Below, in pieces: positions 1-9,001 of a DNA stretch of 64,000 nucleotides. Both the position numbers and the translations under genes were made by a program. Under the pieces are notes generated by a model. That model saw only the letters and a list, made by a program, of their open reading frames with translations, ran no database searches and had not been told where the DNA came from. The stretch is from a bacterium (GTDB lineage Bacteria; Planctomycetota; Planctomycetia; Pirellulales; Pirellulaceae), in the NCBI GenBank assembly GCA_016124445.1, contig WGNR01000002.1:1-64000 (forward strand), read 5' to 3'. The stretch's first letter is position 1. Each line of letters opens with the position of its first letter.

Positions 1-117
1 AACTGGCCTGCCGAAGACCGCCATGCACTGGCAGACGGCATCCTGGATGAACTCGTCCTGCAATCACTCGACAAACGCTTACTACAGAATCACTTCCGAC
101 ATGCGGGGCTGACGTGA
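1..117 (+). CDS. C-terminal end of an unidentified protein (partial)
   Basis: Frame 1 is open from the first base to a TGA at 115-117 and gives 38 residues ending in HFRHAGLT. The peptide is rich in charged and leucine residues (GILDELVLQSLDKRLL), as expected of an amphipathic helix at the end of a soluble protein. The 5' part lies outside the window, so no function can be assigned. That it is coding is inferred from composition and edge position only. Confidence 0.4.
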   Translation, partial: NWPAEDRHALADGILDELVLQSLDKRLLQNHFRHAGLT

Positions 118-416
118 TGTTGAGTGCGCAGTGATCAATAATTCGAGCGTATTGTGATTACGTTTTGGGCCTTGAATAGTGACCGCGGATGATTGCCACA
201 GCCAGCGGCCCAGAGGCACATGGAGAAGGGCTCAATTGTTCCAGTGCCACCCCGCGGAATGAATCACTGGCAACTGTAATTCCCATCCTATCAGGCTAAA
301 ATGGGAAGCTGGGCAGCTTGAGTGACCGCAGCGCAGCTGGGGTACTCGACATGAACGAATCGAACAAGATCTACATTACCGCGGCTATTTAACCAGATTC
401 ACGAAAGGAAGCGAGC
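118..416. other. Intergenic region with no recognised element
   Basis: About 300 bases between the partial gene and the amidohydrolase. I see no ORF of credible composition and no strong terminator. The end (404-416) carries a GAAAGGAAGCGAGC purine stretch that can serve as the ribosome binding site of the next gene. Confidence 0.4.
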
Positions 417-1790
417 ATGAAAGATGCCATCAAGCTTCAAGAACTGAAGGTCGTCCTGTGTGTGATCGCTGCCGTGTTCACGATCGCGGCGAACAACGCC
501 CTGGCGTCAGAAGAGCCGAAGCCTGTCGCCAAGACGCTCATTACAAACGTCCGCATTTTTAACGGGGAAAATGAGAATCTCTCCGAGAACATGTGCGTGC
601 TTGTAGAGGGCAACAAGATTGTGAGTATCGCTAAGTCGACAGTCGAGCCTGAGAATGCTGAGGTCATCGACGGAGAGGGGCGAACGCTGATGCCCGGCTT
701 GATCGATGCGCATGTCCATATGATGATGAGCGATATACCGTTGAGCAAGCTCATGATGGCGGATCCGAACTACGTGACCCTTGTGGCTGGCAAGGGTGCC
801 ACAGCCACTCTCATGCGCGGCTTTACTTCCGTGCGCGATTTGGGCGGGCCGTCGTTTGGTCTCAAGCGGGCAATCGACGAGGGTGTGTTGCCGGGGCCTC
901 GCATCTGGCCGGCGGGCGCAACCATCTCGCAGACTTCCGGTCACGGGGACTTTCGCTCGCCGCATCATGATGTCCCTGCGGGGCCGTGCCGCTGTCTGCA
1001 TTTCACGGAGTTGGAGGGCTTCACCTCAGTCGCCGATGGGCGGCCCTTGGTTCTTCAAGCCGTGCGCGAGCAGCTCATGAAAGGAGCAAGCCAGATCAAG
1101 GTGATGGCTGGAGGTGGTGTGGCTTCGGACAATGATCCGCTTGATGTTTCTCAATATACTGAAGACGAGCTTAAAGCAGCGGTGCAGGCCACCGAGGCAT
1201 GGAACACCTACGTTACCGTACACGCCTACACACCGTCGGCGATCCAGAAGTCGATTCGCGCGGGAGTCCGTTGCATCGAGCACGGCCAACTCGCCGACGA
1301 GGCTACCGTCCGCCTAATCGCCGAGTCCGGGGTCTGGTGGAGCATGCAGCCGTTTCTCGACGACGAAGACGCGATTCCTTTTCCGGAAGGCTCCGCAAAT
1401 CGCAAGAAGCAGCTTGAGATGACCGCCGGCACCGATAACGCCTATAGACTGGCGAAGAAACATAAGGTCAAGCTGGCTTGGGGAACCGATACGCTGTTCG
1501 ATCCGGTTCTCGCGACCAAGCAGGGGAAACAACTCGCCAAGATGAAGCGATGGTTCACGCCCTATGAGGTATTGAAAATGGCCACCCACGACAATGCTCA
1601 ACTGCTAAAGCTGTGTGGTCCCCGCAATCCTTACCCCGGTGAACTTGGTGTTGTGAAGGAAGGTGCGCTCGCCGACCTGATCCTGGTCGATGGAAACCCC
1701 CTTCAGAACCTAGACCTCGTGGCCGACCCGGACAAAAATTTTGTCATCATCATGAAGAACGGTGTGATTTGCAAAAACACATTGCGTTAA
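417..1790 (+). CDS. Secreted metal-dependent amidohydrolase (imidazolonepropionase/Xaa-Pro dipeptidase-like)
   Basis: 457 residues. An N-terminal signal peptide (hydrophobic core about residues 13-30, ending NNALA) indicates export. The amidohydrolase superfamily metal site is complete: HVH at 99-101 (DAHVHM), a candidate carboxylated Lys at 228 (QIKVMAGGG), His269 (VTVHAY), His289 (CIEHGQ) and Asp358 (AWGTDT). The C-terminal beta-sandwich segment (GALADLILVDGNPL) is also typical. Family members hydrolyse C-N bonds in cyclic amides or dipeptides with one or two metal ions; the substrate cannot be read from the sequence. The ATG is preceded by an AGGAAGCG-like site. It appears monocistronic. 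Confidence 0.9.
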   Translation: MKDAIKLQELKVVLCVIAAVFTIAANNALASEEPKPVAKTLITNVRIFNGENENLSENMCVLVEGNKIVSIAKSTVEPENAEVIDGEGRTLMPGLIDAHVHMMMSDIPLSKLMMADPNYVTLVAGKGATATLMRGFTSVRDLGGPSFGLKRAIDEGVLPGPRIWPAGATISQTSGHGDFRSPHHDVPAGPCRCLHFTELEGFTSVADGRPLVLQAVREQLMKGASQIKVMAGGGVASDNDPLDVSQYTEDELKAAVQATEAWNTYVTVHAYTPSAIQKSIRAGVRCIEHGQLADEATVRLIAESGVWWSMQPFLDDEDAIPFPEGSANRKKQLEMTAGTDNAYRLAKKHKVKLAWGTDTLFDPVLATKQGKQLAKMKRWFTPYEVLKMATHDNAQLLKLCGPRNPYPGELGVVKEGALADLILVDGNPLQNLDLVADPDKNFVIIMKNGVICKNTLR

Positions 1791-1846
1791 CTCCGGACGG
1801 ATAGCACCGCCGAACGTTCCAACTTGTTAAATCTTTCAAAGTGTGC

Positions 1847-1945
1847 CACTGGCGTCTCGCCAGTGTCTTGATCAGGCCGATCGTTTCTCACCGTTTACCT
1901 CTTGCATGACGGATGCTGCATTCGCACTGGGCAGAGCCCAGTGCC
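1847..1945. repeat. Pair of palindromic hairpins in a 345-base gene-free gap
   Basis: The gap 1791-2135 holds CACTGGCGTCTCGCCAGTG (1847-1865) and GCACTGGGCAGAGCCCAGTGC (1924-1944), each a near-perfect stem with a 3-nt loop. The first is repeated word for word at 30272-30290. Neither has a following T-run, so they are dispersed repeat hairpins rather than classic terminators. The rest of the gap shows nothing else, although the frame is open upstream of the sulfatase start. Confidence 0.6.
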
Positions 1946-2135
1946 ACACGAAGGAATTGCTTTCCCTACCGCCCTGCCCTGCACGTTACCTCTGCCTTCA
2001 AGTGCTAATCAGATTCTCTCGGGAAAAGAAGCTTTTTGTCTCCGCGGCCGAAAGTTGACCTCGCCCGAATTGCCAACGATACTGAGGGTTGTCCGAATTC
2101 AAGCCAGTGTCCTCTTTTCTAAAGCAGCTGAGACC

Positions 2136-3656
2136 ATGGATCGATTGTTCTCTGCCTCTGTTCTTTGTCGACTTGTGCGAATCAACTTGCCGACGGTTCT
2201 GTTGGTGGCCTGTGTGGCGGTGGTGCTTTTGGGAAGTCCTCGCCAGGCCCATGCTCAGCTTTCCAAGCCGAACATCGTCATCATCTTCATCGACGACATG
2301 GGGTATGGCGATGTTGGTTTTAATGGGGCGACGGTTCCCAAGACGCCTAACCTGGACGAGATGGCGAAGGAGGGAATGAAGTTTACGGACTTCTACGTCG
2401 GCTGCCCGGTTTGTTCTGGGTCTCGGACGGCACTGATGACCGGGTGTCATTATCAGCGGCTGAATGTTGCCCCGGTGCTCTTTCCTAACAGCAAGCAGGG
2501 GCTGCATCCGGACGAAGTGACCTTGGCCGACATGCTGAAAGGGGCTGGCTATGCGACGGCTTGTATCGGCAAGTGGCACCTGGGGCATCTGCCTCCTTGC
2601 CTGCCGACCTACCAGGGGTTTGATCAGTACTTTGGTATTCCGTACAGCAACGACATGTGGCTTGATCCGGCGAATAAGCTTTCGAAAGATATCGTTCTGC
2701 GGGAAGGGATCACGCTGGAAGGTTTGAAGGCTGGCAAGACCGGTGGCCGCAACAAAGTTCCGCTGATGCGTGATGAAGAGGTCATCGAATACCCGGCCGA
2801 TCAGTCGACGCTGACCAAGCGTTACACCGAGGAAGCGATTGGGTTCATGACCGAGAATGCGAAGAAGAACAAACCGTTTTTCGTTTACATGCCGCATACG
2901 ATGGTCCACTATCCGCTGGCCGTTTCCGAGGCGTTCAATAACCCGAACAAGGCGATGATCACCAACGCGATCGAAGAGGTCGATTGGTCAGTCGGGCAAA
3001 TCTTGAAGGCGATCAAAGACCTGGACATCGACGACGATACGCTGGTGATCTTTACCAGCGACAACGGCGCGGCCCTGGGGACTTCGGCACCACTGCGGGC
3101 CAAGAAGTTCAGCGTGTACGACGGCGGCATCCGCGAACCGACCGTCATGCGATGGCCCGGCGTCATTCCGGCCGGCACCGTCTGTCACGAACTGGCCGCG
3201 ACAATTGACATGATGCCGACGCTGGCCTACCTGGCCCAAGGCACTCTGCCGACGAACAAGATCGATGGCAAAAATATCTTGCCGCTGATGAAGGGAGAAA
3301 AGGGAGCAGTTAGCCCGCACGAAACGTACGTACTCTGGCACAAGCCAGGCACGGTACGTAGCGGCAAGTGGAAGTTCTATCCGTGGCAGGAAGGACAAGG
3401 GGGCCGGCAGAACGCGCCAAGCAAAATACCTTCCGATTACCCGGTTCAGTTATACGACACCGAGGCCGATATCAGCGAAACGACCAACGTGGCCGAGAAA
3501 TACCCGGAAGTGGTCAAGCGATTGCAGAAGGCTTACGACGACCACGTCGCCGAACTGAAAGCCAACAACCGCCCAACCGCCCAGCTGCAGCGCCCGAAAT
3601 CGGCAGAAGAACCGACCAAGCCGAATAACAAGAAGGCCAAGCCGGCGACAAAGTAA
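2136..3656 (+). CDS. Secreted sulfatase (arylsulfatase family)
   Basis: 506 residues from ATG 2136; the frame is open further upstream but there runs through the hairpin repeats. Residues 17-41 form a signal peptide (LLVACVAVVLLGSPRQAHA). The alkaline-phosphatase-fold sulfatase signature is clear: metal-binding DD at 53-54 (IVIIFIDDMGYGDVG), CSGSRTALMTG with Cys93 as the residue converted to formylglycine, GKWHLGH, and FTSDNGA with the second Asp-Asn metal pair. The middle Gly replaces the more common Pro of CxPSR. Sulfatases of this type remove sulfate esters from polysaccharides outside the cytoplasm and are strongly expanded in marine planctomycetes. Maturation needs an FGE-type enzyme, not present here. 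Confidence 0.93.
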   Translation: MDRLFSASVLCRLVRINLPTVLLVACVAVVLLGSPRQAHAQLSKPNIVIIFIDDMGYGDVGFNGATVPKTPNLDEMAKEGMKFTDFYVGCPVCSGSRTALMTGCHYQRLNVAPVLFPNSKQGLHPDEVTLADMLKGAGYATACIGKWHLGHLPPCLPTYQGFDQYFGIPYSNDMWLDPANKLSKDIVLREGITLEGLKAGKTGGRNKVPLMRDEEVIEYPADQSTLTKRYTEEAIGFMTENAKKNKPFFVYMPHTMVHYPLAVSEAFNNPNKAMITNAIEEVDWSVGQILKAIKDLDIDDDTLVIFTSDNGAALGTSAPLRAKKFSVYDGGIREPTVMRWPGVIPAGTVCHELAATIDMMPTLAYLAQGTLPTNKIDGKNILPLMKGEKGAVSPHETYVLWHKPGTVRSGKWKFYPWQEGQGGRQNAPSKIPSDYPVQLYDTEADISETTNVAEKYPEVVKRLQKAYDDHVAELKANNRPTAQLQRPKSAEEPTKPNNKKAKPATK

Positions 3657-3673
3657 GCGGATAGGCCGTTCAT

Positions 3674-3766
3674 CCGGTGGCACTGGCTCTGCCGGTGTCT
3701 TCTGGATGCGGTGATCAGGTTGCAGCACCAAACGGGCTTCGGCACTGGCAGAGCCAGTGGCACCGG
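3674..3766. repeat. Long inverted repeat between convergent genes
   Basis: CCGGTGGCACTGGCTCTGCC (3674-3693) and GGCAGAGCCAGTGGCACCGG (3747-3766) are inverted copies with one mismatch, separated by 53 bases. It lies between the ends of the convergent sulfatase and small membrane gene and could form a long stem in transcripts from both strands. The CACTGGC core relates it to the hairpins at 1847 and 30272. Confidence 0.6.
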
Positions 3767-3780
3767 ACGCTGTTCTTTCC

Positions 3781-4011
3781 TTACTTCAACGGATTGAAAC
3801 CCATAATCCCCAGCGCTAAAAAGCTGACGCCGATCACGATTGGGACGACTGTGTATGCGATGACGTGCATCGTCGTTCCTTTCGAGTCTCCGTAAGCTTT
3901 CTTCATCGCCTCGAGCTTGGTGAAATACTCTGGATGGCTCGCTCGGGCCCACCAGGTGAACACCCCATAACACAATGCGATGAGTCCCAGGATGATCGAA
4001 ATTGGATTCAT
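3781..4011 (-). CDS. Small membrane protein, two helices
   Basis: 76 residues starting MNPISIILGL. The hydrophobic stretches at about 4-20 and 50-70 flank a charged loop (HPEYFTKLEAMKKAYGDSKG), so a two-helix hairpin in the inner membrane is likely. The frame is open for 70 codons upstream, but ATG 4011 is preceded by GAAGAG, and the upstream part has no protein-like composition. No family recognised. It is convergent with the sulfatase and not obviously in an operon. Confidence 0.65.
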   Translation of the reverse strand: MNPISIILGLIALCYGVFTWWARASHPEYFTKLEAMKKAYGDSKGTTMHVIAYTVVPIVIGVSFLALGIMGFNPLK

Positions 4012-4376
4012 AAGCTCTTCTTTCTTCTTATCGCCATCGCCGTGAGGGGCATATCCGATCGATAACGTGCTTGCGTCTTTCAAGCCATCATCTGCCCAGC
4101 TGGCAGCAACCACTGATTTTAGTGGATAGCACGATGGCAAAGTAGGCTGACGCTGTAACGAAGATGTGCCGCCGCCCCACGGAAAATGACGCCGCTCAAG
4201 TGTCCTCGTTGTCGACTGCATCGAGAAGACGCGCCATGATAAAAACAGCTAAATTAAAAGTGATGCCAATCATTCGCTGAGGCGATGTGACAAAACCTTG
4301 GCAATGGCATAAGATCAACTCGAACTTTACCTGCGCGGTTTGCTCCCACATCTTCCCTATAGGTTCATCGATTGCC

Positions 4377-6776
4377 ATGTTGCCATGTTTTCTGTCAGTT
4401 GGAACTCGTAAGATTGTTGCTTCCATTGTGCTGATGATGCTATGCGGCTTGATCGGGCAACTTGGATGTCAATCGAAAGCAGAAAAGCCCGAGGAAGGGC
4501 AACCCGCAGGGACCAACGAAACCGCCGCGGCAAAAGAAACCAAGAATCCTGCCGAAACGTTCTCGGTTGAGCTGCTCTCTCCGCTGACCAAAGGGGAAGC
4601 GGCTCCTGAAGATCAGTGGTGGTGGAGCTATCCCAAGCTGCTGGAGCATGTCAAGAATGATGGCTTAGCCGAGACGTGCGACCAGATTCGTTCGGCCGAT
4701 TCTTCCCGCAGTGCCCAGTTGTTGGTAGCGGCGATCAAGGCCGATGGTGCGCCCGTCACTGCTCAGCCGGATCAACTCTGGTTTCAGATCTACCGGCATT
4801 CGCGAGCGGTCGACGATCCGAAAATCAACTCGATGCTGGCCGAAGTGAGCGAGGGCCAATCGCTGGTTCCCCAGTATTTTCCCCAAGGCCAGGTCGGTGG
4901 CAATTTGATTCTTCGTTTTCCTACCGGGGGCGATTCGAGCCGCGTTATCTACCTGGCGGTTGCTCCTGATGGGAAGTCTGTCGCCACGTTAGGTTCCGAC
5001 GGCAAGGTTGGCGTTTACGATTTGGCCACCGGCGAGCAGCGCTGGCTGAGCGGGGGCGAACATGGCGGAGGCAGCTACGGCCAATTGGCATATTCTCCCG
5101 ATGGCAAACAAATCGTTTCAACCGGAACGTTCAACCTGGGAGTCGTCGTCTGGGATGCCGCGACCGGCGAAGTGTTGCACAAGATCGCTCATAAGCCAGG
5201 CAGCGCTGCCGTTGGTGTCGCGTTTTCTCCTGATGGAAAAACGGTTGTGATTGGATACGATCCCAGCATGCCCGACGGCACCAATTTTCTGGCCCTGTGG
5301 GACTTGGAAACCGACGAGCAGCGCCCCATCACTGGGGGCGAACATAAAGCCCGTCGCGTGGCGTTTTCGCCAGATGGCAAATGGTTTGCCGCCAACTGCG
5401 GCAGCGTGGATTCAGGCGTCCCCATTTTCGACGTCGAATCTGGCAAGGTCGTCCACTCGCTGAAAGATATCAACGACGTCATGGCGTTGGCCTTCTTCCC
5501 GGATGGCAAACGAATGGCAATCGCGGCCGGCACGTTTCATCCCAGGGTGGAAATTCGGAACGTCGACAACGACACGACCGAAGCCAACATCCCAATCGAA
5601 TCGTTCAAAATCGATTCGTTGGCTATCTCGTCCGATGGCAACTACATCGGCATTGGTACTGACAAAGGGTTCGCGAACGTTTGGGACGTGAAAGCGAAGA
5701 CGCTGCTTCCGTTTAAGGCAATCGACGAGGGCAATATCGAGGGCATCGCGTTTTCGCCTGACAACCAGGTACTGATCACTGGCGGCAGCGGCGGCAAGGT
5801 CGCGACGTGGGACTTTCACGCCAAGCCGGCTAAAGAACCGAAGCTGTGGCATAAAGCGGGTTTCCTAGGATCCAGAATTACAGCGGTGGCAATCAGCCAA
5901 GATGGCAAGCTTTTCACCACCGGCGGCGCCGGCGATGGCCAGGTCCTGGTCTGGGAGGCGGCCACTGGCAAAGGGATTGCCACTATCGAGAACAAATTCC
6001 CCATCGAGAGAACCAATTGCCTGGCAATTTCGCCCTCTGGCAAGCAGGTCGCCATCGGGACCAACACCAACATCGTCACGCTTGACTCGCTACCTGACGG
6101 GAAGCAGGAGAAACAGATCGATTGGCCGGAGTTCGATCGAGAGAAGAACCCACGCGACGCACCGATGATTTTTGACGTCGCCTACTCTCCCGATGGAAAA
6201 TGGTTGGCGACCGTCGGCAAAAAACAGGTGGCCATCTGGAACCGCGAGACTGGCGAAATCGCCCATACGCTGGAAAACCCCAATGAGAATCACCCCTTCG
6301 GCACCGTCGCATTCAGCCTGGATAGCGCGCAGCTCGCCGTGGGATGTTACTTCTACGATGGCGAGACGTATGTCCATAACGTGACGGACGGAACCGAAGT
6401 TGCCACGATCAAAGGCTCGACCTTGGTGAACAATATTCAGTTCCTGCCTGGCGGCAAGTCGATCTTGTCCAGTCGTGTCTCGATCTTCGACTCCTCACAG
6501 CAAATGGAGGTCGTCGACATCGCATCCGGCAAGGTGACCAAAACAATGTCGCCGATTGGAAATGACACCTATGGACAGATGCTCTGCGACGAAGGAAAGA
6601 CAGCCGTACTTCTTTGCGGCGGTTGGCTCGAGTTTTGGGATCCGGTCGAAGGGACACGGCTGGCCGCTTACAAGATTGGAGATACCGCCACGCGGCTGGC
6701 GGTGAGTGCCGAAGGCAGTGTCCTGGTCGGCCACAAGACAGGCTACTTCCAACTTTACCGCTGGCACCGACCTTAG
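4377..6776 (+). CDS. WD40 repeat protein with N-terminal lipoprotein-like signal
   Basis: About 799 residues from ATG 4377; an upstream in-frame ATG at 4287 would add 30 residues ahead of the signal. The hydrophobic segment IVASIVLMMLCGLIGQLGC is followed by a charged, Glu-rich linker, which suggests a membrane-anchored or exported protein, although the lipobox (QLGC) is weak. From about residue 180 onward there are repeated units of the type VAFSPDGK...VWDLATG, giving probably two beta-propellers. WD40 propellers are protein-interaction scaffolds. No catalytic domain is visible. A rho-independent terminator follows directly (6835), so it is probably transcribed alone. Confidence 0.85.
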   Translation: MLPCFLSVGTRKIVASIVLMMLCGLIGQLGCQSKAEKPEEGQPAGTNETAAAKETKNPAETFSVELLSPLTKGEAAPEDQWWWSYPKLLEHVKNDGLAETCDQIRSADSSRSAQLLVAAIKADGAPVTAQPDQLWFQIYRHSRAVDDPKINSMLAEVSEGQSLVPQYFPQGQVGGNLILRFPTGGDSSRVIYLAVAPDGKSVATLGSDGKVGVYDLATGEQRWLSGGEHGGGSYGQLAYSPDGKQIVSTGTFNLGVVVWDAATGEVLHKIAHKPGSAAVGVAFSPDGKTVVIGYDPSMPDGTNFLALWDLETDEQRPITGGEHKARRVAFSPDGKWFAANCGSVDSGVPIFDVESGKVVHSLKDINDVMALAFFPDGKRMAIAAGTFHPRVEIRNVDNDTTEANIPIESFKIDSLAISSDGNYIGIGTDKGFANVWDVKAKTLLPFKAIDEGNIEGIAFSPDNQVLITGGSGGKVATWDFHAKPAKEPKLWHKAGFLGSRITAVAISQDGKLFTTGGAGDGQVLVWEAATGKGIATIENKFPIERTNCLAISPSGKQVAIGTNTNIVTLDSLPDGKQEKQIDWPEFDREKNPRDAPMIFDVAYSPDGKWLATVGKKQVAIWNRETGEIAHTLENPNENHPFGTVAFSLDSAQLAVGCYFYDGETYVHNVTDGTEVATIKGSTLVNNIQFLPGGKSILSSRVSIFDSSQQMEVVDIASGKVTKTMSPIGNDTYGQMLCDEGKTAVLLCGGWLEFWDPVEGTRLAAYKIGDTATRLAVSAEGSVLVGHKTGYFQLYRWHRP

Positions 6777-6834
6777 CTGATCAGTCAGCGAAGAAGTCGG
6801 CTTGTTTGTGTAGATCGTCAAATGAGCAACAACT

Positions 6835-6865
6835 AGGGCGCTGAAAAGCGCCCTGTTTTCTTTTC
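6835..6865 (+). terminator. Rho-independent terminator after the WD40 gene
   Basis: AGGGCGCT-GAAA-AGCGCCCT (6835-6854), an 8-bp perfect stem with a GAAA tetraloop, followed by GTTTTCTTTT. It stands 58 bases after the WD40 stop codon. Confidence 0.85.
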
Positions 6866-6954
6866 TGACCTAGCCTCCGAGAGGCCGCGAAACCAGAGCC
6901 CCCCCTTCAGCAAGGAGTTGTGTTAGCAAAATATGGGGTTTTATCAGCAAATAA

Positions 6955-6983
6955 TTGACAGATTTGGAGTAACAGTGTAATCT
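6955..6983 (+). promoter_or_regulatory. Sigma70-type promoter upstream of the first DUF1559 gene
   Basis: TTGACA (6955-6960), a 17-base spacer, then TAATCT (6978-6983). The -35 box is perfect and the -10 box is near consensus. It lies about 290 bases before the DUF1559 start in an otherwise AT-rich gap (6866-7272), implying a long 5' leader that contains the stem-loop at 7167. Confidence 0.55.
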
Positions 6984-7166
6984 GGCGAGGAATTGAGGTT
7001 TTTGCTTACTCAACTACTTTGAAGGTAGCAGCGCGGTAATTTGAAAGTGAGCATTTTCCCTATATAAACGGGTTGTCACGGGGAGTTTTTCTACCGCCGA
7101 CCTGATTTCTAGGCATCCTACTCATCTGCCAAATTCCCACCCCTTATCTCTTAAATGAAAGTCTCT

Positions 7167-7184
7167 TCTGTTGGTAACGACAGA
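7167..7184 (+). promoter_or_regulatory. Leader stem-loop upstream of DUF1559 gene 1
   Basis: TCTGTTG-GTAA-CGACAGA: a 7-bp stem (one G-T pair) with a GNRA-type loop, 89 bases before the ATG. The same stem occurs at the same place before the second DUF1559 gene (8907), where the G-T pair has become G-C and the loop is CCAA. Conservation of pairing in a duplicated leader suggests an RNA element. Confidence 0.45.
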
Positions 7185-7272
7185 GAAGCCTGTCATTCAT
7201 TCGTCTTTTTTGATCCCATATCTCGTTATCTACTCCATCCCCAATCTCACATCACTGAACTGGTATTTTCTC

Positions 7273-8160
7273 ATGCAAGTCTCTTCGCGCGCTCGCGGTT
7301 TCACGCTCGTTGAACTCTTGGTCGTGATTGCGATCATCGGTGTTCTTATTGCTCTCCTTCTGCCCGCCGTACAACAAGCCCGCGAAGCGGCTCGTCGTAT
7401 GCAGTGCACCAACCAGATGAAACAGCTTGGCATCGCCACGCATAACTTTCACGACACCTACCGGAAGTTGCCTTACGCCTACGAGGAACAGTCGGTGAAC
7501 AGTGCTACGAATCGCGGCACGTTGTTCTTCTGGATCCTTCCCTACATCGAACAGAACTCGCTCTACGATCAAGCCAACCTCGACTGTTATGCCAACAATC
7601 GAATTACCAACGGCCGGGGTAACAAGGCCGCCCGTGGTCAGGTGGTTGAAGCCTATGTCTGCCCCTCAGACGCCACCAGTTCCGACCATATCTACAACCC
7701 GGATTGGACCTTGGCTTCCTATGAATTCAATTACAACGTCTTCGTGGGCAAGGGCTCGACCTACAATGGGACCCAGAATTCGACTCAGCAAAAATTGGCC
7801 GACATCACCGACGGTACTTCCAACACGCTGATGTTTGCCGAGTCGCTGCAGCGCTGCGGCAGTGAAGGAACCATCTGGTCGCACGGCGTATGGAACGTGA
7901 AATGGATGCCGATGTTCGGCGGTGGCATGGACCGACCCAGCGGCACCGGGCAGTTGGCCTACGGCACCACGTCGGTACCCCAGAGCGTGCATAAGCAATC
8001 GGGCTGCAACTCGCTACGATCGACTGCCTCGGGCCACCCTGGCGGTGTCAACGTGGCCTTTGTTGATGCCAGCTGCCACTTCATCCCCACCACCATCAAC
8101 GGTGTTGTCTGGTGGAATCTGGTCAAGCAAAACGATGGCAACGTGATCGGCCAATACTAA
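7273..8160 (+). CDS. DUF1559 protein with type IV pilin-like N-terminus (copy 1)
   Basis: 295 residues from ATG 7273 (MQVSSRARGFTLVELLVVIA). RGFTLVE is a prepilin-peptidase cleavage and N-methylation motif, followed by the hydrophobic pilin helix ending LLLPAVQQAREAARRMQC. The C-terminal half carries DITDGTSNTLMFAES and GHPGGVNVAFVDASCHF, the DUF1559 (H-X9-DG) hallmarks. These proteins are greatly expanded in planctomycetes and are thought to be pseudopilin-like surface or secretion-system proteins; their exact role is not established. It is a close paralogue of the gene at 9002, and the duplication includes the 5' leader. A longer open frame upstream (from 7171) is leader, not protein. Confidence 0.93.
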   Translation: MQVSSRARGFTLVELLVVIAIIGVLIALLLPAVQQAREAARRMQCTNQMKQLGIATHNFHDTYRKLPYAYEEQSVNSATNRGTLFFWILPYIEQNSLYDQANLDCYANNRITNGRGNKAARGQVVEAYVCPSDATSSDHIYNPDWTLASYEFNYNVFVGKGSTYNGTQNSTQQKLADITDGTSNTLMFAESLQRCGSEGTIWSHGVWNVKWMPMFGGGMDRPSGTGQLAYGTTSVPQSVHKQSGCNSLRSTASGHPGGVNVAFVDASCHFIPTTINGVVWWNLVKQNDGNVIGQY

Positions 8161-8202
8161 TCCAGGTTCGCGATAACGCTCGCCTATCCGTCTTACATTC
8201 GC

Positions 8203-8233
8203 GAGACCCTCGGAAAAAACCTCTGAGGGTCTC
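8203..8233 (+). terminator. Hairpin between DUF1559 copy 1 and the lipoprotein gene
   Basis: GAGACCCTC and GAGGGTCTC form a 9-bp perfect stem around a 13-base A-rich loop. The following bases (GTTGCTT) are only weakly T-rich, so it may attenuate rather than end transcription into the lipoprotein gene 40 bases downstream. Confidence 0.5.
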
Positions 8234-8273
8234 GTTGCTTCCAGGCTAATTTACCCCCAGGAATCTTAATCAA

Positions 8274-8678
8274 ATGATCCCCTACCGTATCGCTCTTGCG
8301 TGCTGCTGCTTACTACCGCTTTTGATTGGATGTGCCGATTCCAAAGCAGAATTGAAAGGAACTGTGACGTACAAGGGAGCCCCGTTGAATTCCGGTTCGA
8401 TCTTGTTCCAGTGCGAATCGGGTCCGGTCGAGAATGCCGATATCCAGGGAGACGGAACGTACGTCATTTCTGGCTTGCCCAAGGGGCCGGCGAAAGTTTC
8501 CGTTACCGTCTCGAAGCCGCCCCAACCCGGCCCGGATGGCGTGATCACCAATGAACCAGGCACCTACGAACCCAACCCGGTCCTCATTCCGAACAAATAC
8601 TCCAATGTGGAATCGTCCGGTTTGACGGTCGACATCAAGGAGTCGCAGCAAACGTTCGATATTGCTTTGCCAGAGTAA
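8274..8678 (+). CDS. Small lipoprotein with carboxypeptidase-regulatory-like (beta-sandwich) fold
   Basis: 134 residues. The lipobox LLIGC at about 16-20 predicts a lipid-anchored protein. The rest reads as one beta-sandwich domain (ELKGTVTYKGAPLNSGSI ... GTYVISGLPKGPAKVSVTV), the pattern of planctomycete proteins annotated as carboxypeptidase regulatory-like or transthyretin-like. It is sandwiched between two DUF1559 paralogues in the same direction, and such pairs of DUF1559 gene plus small lipoprotein are common in the phylum, suggesting a shared envelope role (inference). Confidence 0.8.
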   Translation: MIPYRIALACCCLLPLLIGCADSKAELKGTVTYKGAPLNSGSILFQCESGPVENADIQGDGTYVISGLPKGPAKVSVTVSKPPQPGPDGVITNEPGTYEPNPVLIPNKYSNVESSGLTVDIKESQQTFDIALPE

Positions 8679-8906
8679 GCTGGGTGTGTCGATCATCCGG
8701 CTGCCTTGGCTCTGCCGATGTCATCCTGATATTGCGGGTCCGATTACAATCCAAAACTTGCCTCGGCAATGGCCGAGGCAGTGGGGCTGAACTCCAACAG
8801 TTTTCCCTCTGAATCAGTCTTCATTGGGAAATCAAACCGTTGCGAAGTACCCTCCCTCACCTGCCGAATTCCCTCCCCCTTTTTTAGCTCCTAGATGAAG
8901 GTTGTT
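8679..8906. other. Gene-free leader region with one hairpin
   Basis: Part of the gap 8679-9001. It contains TGCCTCGGC-AATG-GCCGAGGCA (8759-8780), a 9-bp perfect stem with no T-run, and a TTGGCTCTGCCGATGTCATC stretch related to the repeat at 3674. No ORF of protein-like composition was seen. Confidence 0.5.
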
Positions 8907-8924
8907 TCTGTCGCCAACGACAGA
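8907..8924 (+). promoter_or_regulatory. Leader stem-loop upstream of DUF1559 gene 2
   Basis: TCTGTCG-CCAA-CGACAGA: a 7-bp perfect stem, 78 bases before the ATG at 9002. It is the counterpart of the element at 7167. Flanking leader bases (ACTGGTATT...TCATGCAAGTC) are also conserved. Confidence 0.45.
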
Positions 8925-9001
8925 GAGTGACCTCACTACGCCGTCATTTTGGCGCCCAAATCTCCATCCCCTTTCTCACTTCACAGAACTGGTATTACCT
9001 C

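Noticed and set aside
1998-2909. 303-codon open frame on the minus strand opposite the sulfatase
   Set aside because: Arg/His-rich composition without hydrophobic core pattern; it is the complement of a clear sulfatase with an intact active site.
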